In this document: positions 7,403 to 11,898 of the stretch, piece by piece
Numbering within the stretch: the first letter of the stretch is position 1
Layout: every line of letters begins with the position of its first letter
Assembly (NCBI GenBank): GCA_021204285.1
Contig: JAJPZP010000061.1
Coordinates: forward strand, 1 to 11,898
Reading direction: 5' to 3'
DNA length: 11,898 bases
Origin: Lachnospiraceae bacterium
GTDB lineage: Bacteria; Bacillota; Clostridia; Lachnospirales; Lachnospiraceae
Notes under the pieces: model-generated
Told to the model about the DNA's origin: nothing
The model's database searches: none
The model's input: only the letters and a program-made list of their open reading frames with translations
Program-made: the position numbers and the translations under genes

Positions 7403-7459
7403 CGAAATGGAAATACAGCCTTTAGCAGGTAAACCTGCACAGTCTGTTCTTCCATTTCG
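7403..7459. repeat. Compound inverted repeat upstream of the parE promoter
   Basis: CGAAATGGAA (7403-7412) and TTCCATTTCG (7450-7459) are perfect 10-bp arms. Inside lie ACAG (7414-7417)/CTGT (7444-7447) and GCAGGT (7425-7430)/ACCTGC (7433-7438). No T-run follows. It ends about 30 bp before the -35 box, so it is either the edge of an inserted element or an upstream regulatory site. Confidence 0.6.
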
Positions 7460-7490
7460 ATGCTGTTCTGAATTGTTGTCGCAATTTCCG

Positions 7491-7541
7491 TTGCCACATT
7501 TCCATATCTTGTGTTATACTGTGAAAATGTGGTACAAGATA
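7491..7541 (+). promoter_or_regulatory. parE promoter with two interleaved inverted repeats
   Basis: TTGCCA (7491-7496) and TATACT (7515-7520) are 18 bp apart. Two perfect 8-bp inverted repeats cross this region in A-B-A'-B' order: CCACATTT (7494-7501) with AAATGTGG (7525-7532), and TATCTTGT (7505-7512) with ACAAGATA (7534-7541). The -10 box lies between the arms of both. AGGTGA (7551-7556) is the ribosome binding site, 7 nt before the parE ATG. Confidence 0.65.
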
Positions 7542-7563
7542 GAAGGAAACAGGTGAAGGAAAT

Positions 7564-9486
7564 ATGGCAAAGACGAAAAGCTATGACGCGGACAGTATCG
7601 CCGTCCTGGAGGGACTCGAGGCGGTGCGCAAGCGCCCGGGCATGTATATAGGGAGCGTCTCGACGAAGGGACTGAACCATCTGATCTATGAGATCGTGGA
7701 TAACTCTGTAGACGAGCATCTGGCGGGCTACTGCGATCACATCGAGGTTACCCTTGAGGAGGATGGTTCCTGTACGGTGACGGACAATGGACGCGGAATT
7801 CCCGTGGGCATGCACGCGAAGGGCATGTCGGCGGAGCGCCTCGTGTTCACGACATTGCACGCGGGCGGAAAATTCGACGATTCCGTCTACAAGACGAGCG
7901 GCGGCCTGCACGGTGTGGGCTCCTCGGTCGTCAACGCACTGTCGGTCTGGCTGGATGTTGAGGTCTCGCGGGAGGGCTATATTCACCATGACCGCTATGA
8001 AAAGGGCATTCCCGTGCTGGAGCTGAAAAATGGTCTTCTGCCAACGATCGGGCGGACAAAGGAGACCGGGACGAAGATCCGCTTCCTGCCGGATGGTGAG
8101 ATTTTCGAGAAGACCCGCTTCAAGGCGGAGGAGGTCAAGAGCCGGATGCATGAGACCGCCTATCTGAATCCGGAACTCACGATCATTTTTGAGGACCGGC
8201 GCGGCGCGGAGGTGGAGCACATCGAGTTCCATGAGCCGGAGGGACTCAAAGGCTATGTGAAGGATCTCAACAGCAAGCAGGAGCCGCTGCACGATGTCGT
8301 CTACTTTAAGGGCGAGAGCGAGGGCATCACGGTTGAGGGTGCTTTTCAGTATATCAATGAATTCCATGAAAATGTACTTGGTTTCTGCAACAATATTTTC
8401 AACGCGGAGGGCGGTACGCATATCACCGGTTTCAAGACCATATTTACGACGGTGATCAATTCCTACGCGCGCGAGCTCGGTATCCTGAAGGAAAAGGATG
8501 TGAATTTTACCGGCGCGGACGTGCGAAACGGCATGACCGCGGTGATCTCGATCAAGCATCCGGCGCCGCGCTTCGAGGGACAGACGAAGACGAAGCTGGA
8601 CAATCAGGACGCCTCGAAGGCGACCGCAAAGGTAACCGGCGAGGAGATTCAGCGCTATTTCGACCGCAATCTTGAGACCTTGAAGACAGTGATCAGCTGT
8701 GCGGAGAAGGCGGCGAAGATCCGCAAGACCGAGGAGCGGGCGAAGACGAACCTCCTTACGAAGCAGAAATTTTCCTTTGATTCCAACGGAAAGCTCGCGA
8801 ACTGTGAGAGCCGTGACGCCTCGAAGTGCGAGATTTTCATCGTCGAGGGCGACTCCGCCGGAGGCTCGGCGAAGACGGCCCGGAACCGTGCCTACCAGGC
8901 GATTCTGCCGATCCGCGGAAAGATTCTGAACGTCGAGAAGGCCAGCATCGACAAGGTGCTCGCAAACGCCGAGATCAAGACGATGATCTACGCCTTCGGC
9001 TGCGGATTCTCGGAGGGCTACGGCAATGACTTCGATATCACGAAGCTGCGCTACGACAAGATTATCATCATGGCCGATGCGGATGTGGACGGCGCGCATA
9101 TCAGCACGTTGCTGCTGACCTTATTCTATCGCTTTATGCCGGAACTGATCTACGAGGGTCATGTCTACATTGCGATGCCGCCGCTCTACAAGGCGATGCC
9201 GGCGCGCGGCAAGGAAGAATATCTCTATGACGACAAGGCGCTCGAGCGCTACCGGAAGAAGCACACCGGTCCCTTCACGCTGCAGCGTTACAAGGGTCTG
9301 GGCGAGATGGACGCGACGCAGCTCTGGGAGACGACGATGGACCCGGCGAGCCGGAGGCTGAAACTCGTCGAGATTGAGGACGCGCGTCTGGCTTCCTCCG
9401 TGACGGAGATGCTTATGGGCAGCGAGGTGCCGCCGCGCAGAAAATTTATTTATGAGAACGCCGTAGAGGCGGAGCTTGATATATGA
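7564..9486 (+). CDS. parE: Type IIA DNA topoisomerase, ATPase subunit (ParE; GyrB-like)
   Basis: 640 residues, the compact Gram-positive length. It is the ATPase and gate subunit that works with the ParC/GyrA-type subunit encoded next, changing DNA supercoiling or unlinking chromosomes. The GHKL ATPase domain shows E43 (catalytic base) and N47 in YEIVDNSVDE, D74 in TDNGRGIP, and the ATP-lid glycines 112-119 (SGGLHGVG). QTK at 340-342 is the transducer switch-lysine loop. The TOPRIM domain shows E428 in EGDSAGGSAK and D505, D507 and D509 in ADADVDGAHIS, where most gyrases have TDADVDGxHIR. LQRYKGLGEMD follows. Core residues suit GyrB or ParE equally. ParE is preferred because the partner lacks a GyrA box and no dnaA, dnaN or recF flanks the pair. 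GyrB is the alternative. Confidence 0.9.
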   Translation: MAKTKSYDADSIAVLEGLEAVRKRPGMYIGSVSTKGLNHLIYEIVDNSVDEHLAGYCDHIEVTLEEDGSCTVTDNGRGIPVGMHAKGMSAERLVFTTLHAGGKFDDSVYKTSGGLHGVGSSVVNALSVWLDVEVSREGYIHHDRYEKGIPVLELKNGLLPTIGRTKETGTKIRFLPDGEIFEKTRFKAEEVKSRMHETAYLNPELTIIFEDRRGAEVEHIEFHEPEGLKGYVKDLNSKQEPLHDVVYFKGESEGITVEGAFQYINEFHENVLGFCNNIFNAEGGTHITGFKTIFTTVINSYARELGILKEKDVNFTGADVRNGMTAVISIKHPAPRFEGQTKTKLDNQDASKATAKVTGEEIQRYFDRNLETLKTVISCAEKAAKIRKTEERAKTNLLTKQKFSFDSNGKLANCESRDASKCEIFIVEGDSAGGSAKTARNRAYQAILPIRGKILNVEKASIDKVLANAEIKTMIYAFGCGFSEGYGNDFDITKLRYDKIIIMADADVDGAHISTLLLTLFYRFMPELIYEGHVYIAMPPLYKAMPARGKEEYLYDDKALERYRKKHTGPFTLQRYKGLGEMDATQLWETTMDPASRRLKLVEIEDARLASSVTEMLMGSEVPPRRKFIYENAVEAELDI

Positions 9487-9592
9487 GTGTCAGGCTACAT
9501 TCCGGTGTGGTGCGATGAAAGGAGCATGCCCCGCTGCCCGGACATTTTTCTGATAAAAGACGGTGGCAGTAAAGGGCATCAGGAGATAAATT

Positions 9593-11833
9593 ATGAGTGA
9601 AGAAATGATTATCAAAACGGAATATTCCGACATTATGCAGAAGTCCTATATCGACTACGCGATGAGCGTCATCGTGGCGCGCGCATTGCCGGATGTGCGC
9701 GACGGCCTAAAGCCGGTGCAGCGCCGGACGCTCTACGACATGCATGAGCTCGGCATCCGCAGCGACCGGCCGTACCGCAAGTGCGCGCGTATCGTTGGTG
9801 ACACGATGGGTAAATATCATCCGCACGGCGACAGCTCAATCTATGAGGCGCTCGTCGTGATGAGCCAGGATTTCAAGAAGGGTCTGCCGCTCGTCGATGG
9901 GCATGGAAACTTCGGCTCGATTGAGGGCGACGGCGCGGCTGCTATGCGTTACACAGAAGCCCGTTTACAGAAGGTCTCCGAGGAGGCGCTGCTCGCCGAC
10001 CTCGATAAGGACATCGTGGACTTCATGCCGAATTTCGACGAGACCGAGCGGGAACCCTCGGTATTGCCGGCGCGCATCCCGAATCTCCTGGTCAACGGCG
10101 CGGAGGGTATCGCAGTCGGTATGTCCACGAGCATTCCGCCGCACAATCTGGGCGAGACGATCGACGCGATGAAAGCTTATATGAAGAATCCGCAGATAAC
10201 GACGGAGGAGCTGCTCGCAATCATGCCAGGGCCGGATTTCCCGACCGGCGGCATTGTGGTCAACAAAGATGAATTGACGGAAATTTACAAAACGGGCGTC
10301 GGCAAGATCAAGATACGCGGACGCGTGGAGATCGAGAAGCTCAAAGGCGGGCGGCAGCAGCTGGTCATCACCGAGATTCCCTATACGATGATCGGTGCAA
10401 ATATTGGAAAGTTTCTTAATGATATCGGCACGCTCGTTGAGACAAAGAAGATGACGGATATCATCGACATCACAAACCAGTCCTCGAAGGAGGGCATCCG
10501 CATTGTGCTGGAGCTCAAGAAAGGCGCGGACACGGAGCAGCTCACGAATCTGCTCTACAAAAAGACCCGTCTCGAGGATACCTTCGGCGTGAATATGCTC
10601 GCGGTCGCGGACGGGAGGCCGGAGACTCTGAGCCTGAAACAGGTATTCGAGCATGTCGTCGATTTTCAGTTTGAGCTCAACACGCGGAAATATCAGACCC
10701 TGCTGAATAAGGAGCTCGACAAGAAGGAGATTCAGGAGGGACTCATCAAGGCCTGCGACGTGATCGATCTGATCATCGAGGTATTGCGTGGTAGCCGTGA
10801 TCTCAAGATGGCGAAGGCCTGCCTGATGAGCGGCGCTACGGAGGGCATTCGCTTCAAGTCCGAGGCCTCGAGGAAGCAGGCCTCGCAGCTGAATTTCACG
10901 GAGCGCCAGGCGACGGCGATCCTCGAGATGCGGCTCTATCGCCTGATCGGTCTGGAGATCGAGGCACTGATGAAGGAGCATGACACGACGATGGAGAACA
11001 TCGCGCGTTACTCCGATATTTTAAATAATTACGACGAGATGGCGAAGGTTATCACCGACGATCTGGATCGCTATAAGAAGGCCTATGCCGTCCCGCGCAG
11101 GACCTCGATTGAGAATGCGGCGGAGGTTGTCTATGAGGAGAAGAAGATCGAGGAGGCGCCGGTCATCTTCCTGATGGACCGCTTCGGCTACTGCCGCACG
11201 ATGGACGAGACGGTCTACGAGCGCAATAAGGAAGCCGCCGATGCGGAGAGCCGCTATGTCTTTACCTGCCTGAACACAGGGCGTGTCTGCGTCTTTACGG
11301 AGACGGGTAAGATGTACACGGCGAAGGTGTTGGATCTTCCCTTCGGAAAATTCCGCGACAAGGCGGCGCCGATCGACAATTTCAGCAATTACGACAGCGC
11401 GCAGGAGCGGATCGTCTATGCCTGTGCTATGGAGGCGCTTTTGAAGGGAAGCCTGCTCTTCGTCACGAAGGACGGCATGTGCAAGACGGTCAGCGGTTAT
11501 GAATATGACGTGCGCACGCGCACGAGCATGGCGACGAAGCTGAACGAGGGCGACGAAGTGATCTACATGAGCCTGATCACGGAGAAGATGCAGCTTGTCC
11601 TGCGCTCGGCGGACGGCTACTTCCTGCGCTTCCCGGTGACAGAGGTTCCTGAGAAGAAGAAGGCGGCGATCGGCGTGCGCGCGATGAAGCTCGCTGTGAA
11701 GGACCACATCGAGGAGGTCTATCCCTTCCACCCGGGGACAGAGCAGACGATTCTCTATAAGGAGAAGGAGATGTCCTTAAGCCGTGTGAAGGCGGGTGGC
11801 CGCGACCAGAAGGGGACGAAGCTACGGATATAG
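9593..11833 (+). CDS. parC: Type IIA DNA topoisomerase, DNA-cleaving subunit (ParC; GyrA-like)
   Basis: 746 residues, shorter than typical GyrA (about 800-880). It forms the transient protein-DNA bond and the DNA-wrapping part of the enzyme. The winged-helix region shows the quinolone pocket H78-G79-D80-S81-S82-I83-Y84-E85, with the wild-type Ser and Glu that go with drug sensitivity, and the catalytic R119-Y120 in [10 protein letters not shown] tower and coiled coil follow, then a beta-pinwheel from about residue 524 ([14 protein letters not shown]) of about 220 residues, room for four or five blades rather than six. I see no GyrA box (QRRGGKG-like) in it, which argues for topoisomerase IV or decatenase activity rather than strong negative supercoiling. 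AGGAG (9581-9585) lies 7 nt before the ATG. The 106-bp gap after parE has no promoter or terminator I can defend, so cotranscription is likely. Confidence 0.88.
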   Translation: MSEEMIIKTEYSDIMQKSYIDYAMSVIVARALPDVRDGLKPVQRRTLYDMHELGIRSDRPYRKCARIVGDTMGKYHPHGDSSIYEALVVMSQDFKKGLPLVDGHGNFGSIEGDGAAAMRYTEARLQKVSEEALLADLDKDIVDFMPNFDETEREPSVLPARIPNLLVNGAEGIAVGMSTSIPPHNLGETIDAMKAYMKNPQITTEELLAIMPGPDFPTGGIVVNKDELTEIYKTGVGKIKIRGRVEIEKLKGGRQQLVITEIPYTMIGANIGKFLNDIGTLVETKKMTDIIDITNQSSKEGIRIVLELKKGADTEQLTNLLYKKTRLEDTFGVNMLAVADGRPETLSLKQVFEHVVDFQFELNTRKYQTLLNKELDKKEIQEGLIKACDVIDLIIEVLRGSRDLKMAKACLMSGATEGIRFKSEASRKQASQLNFTERQATAILEMRLYRLIGLEIEALMKEHDTTMENIARYSDILNNYDEMAKVITDDLDRYKKAYAVPRRTSIENAAEVVYEEKKIEEAPVIFLMDRFGYCRTMDETVYERNKEAADAESRYVFTCLNTGRVCVFTETGKMYTAKVLDLPFGKFRDKAAPIDNFSNYDSAQERIVYACAMEALLKGSLLFVTKDGMCKTVSGYEYDVRTRTSMATKLNEGDEVIYMSLITEKMQLVLRSADGYFLRFPVTEVPEKKKAAIGVRAMKLAVKDHIEEVYPFHPGTEQTILYKEKEMSLSRVKAGGRDQKGTKLRI

Positions 11834-11841
11834 GAAAAACG

Positions 11842-11898
11842 ATTCAGAACAGCAGGCCACAGACCGCCTTCTTCGAAGGCTATATGCCGCTTGCGCGT
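11842..11898. repeat. Dispersed intergenic repeat, copy B (cut by window end)
   Basis: It matches 7257-7313 at 53 of 57 positions, with the hairpin GCCTTC-TTC-GAAGGC at 11866-11880. It starts 8 bp after the parC stop codon, in the same orientation as copy A relative to the genes. No terminator is visible between parC and the repeat. The right end lies outside the window. Confidence 0.88.

Noticed and set aside
7257..7459. CRISPR array
   Set aside because: There is no set of regularly spaced direct repeats and no cas gene; the two copies of the repeat are 4.6 kb apart.
7306..9099. 597-codon open frame on the minus strand opposite parE, and similar long minus-strand frames opposite asnS, nrdD, glgD and parC
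   Set aside because: They lie antisense to clearly conserved genes. The predicted proteins are rich in Arg, Leu, His and Val with no recognisable domain, as expected when GC-biased third positions remove stop codons from the opposite strand.
9526..9600. 24-codon open frame in the parE-parC gap, preceded by AAAGGAG and overlapping the parC start
   Set aside because: The AAAGGAG ends only 1 nt before its ATG, too close for normal initiation; the peptide shows no recognisable feature, and parC has its own well-spaced AGGAG.

Overview
The window is ordinary low-to-mid-GC Firmicutes chromosome, most like a Lachnospiraceae (anaerobic Clostridia) genome. This is inferred from the gene content: a Bacillus/Clostridium-type pyruvate kinase with a C-terminal PEP-utilizer domain, a glycyl-radical (strictly anaerobic) ribonucleotide reductase, a paired GlgC/GlgD, a His-rich CsoR-family regulator, G-rich ribosome binding sites, and no transposase or phage gene. 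All seven genes point the same way (+). Nothing supports a gene on the minus strand.

Layout. Positions 1-2279 hold a tight run: the 3' end of pyruvate kinase (pyk), asparaginyl-tRNA synthetase (asnS) and a CsoR/RcnR/FrmR-family metal-sensing repressor with 14 histidines in its N-terminal tail. Gaps are 13-14 bp, so they are probably cotranscribed. A weak terminator and a good promoter with a candidate NrdR box lead into nrdD (2421-4556). The gene-free stretch 4557-4929 holds a compact, multi-stem palindromic element (4556-4722) closed by a perfect 9-bp stem that starts on the nrdD stop codon, then a terminator and the glgC promoter. glgC and glgD (4930-7188) are 6 bp apart and end at a strong intrinsic terminator. 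The gene-free stretch 7189-7563 holds one copy of a dispersed repeat, two further hairpins and a promoter whose -10 box lies inside two interleaved inverted repeats. parE and parC-like genes (7564-11833) encode both subunits of a type IIA topoisomerase. A second copy of the repeat starts 8 bp after parC and is cut by the window end.

Function. The genes are housekeeping: glycolysis, translation, metal response, anaerobic dNTP synthesis, glycogen precursor synthesis and DNA topology. They form separate transcription units rather than one pathway.

The most notable content is non-coding: the structured element after nrdD, and the 57-nt repeat present twice (53/57 identical), each copy just downstream of an operon end. 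I found no defence system, CRISPR array, tRNA, rRNA or insertion sequence.
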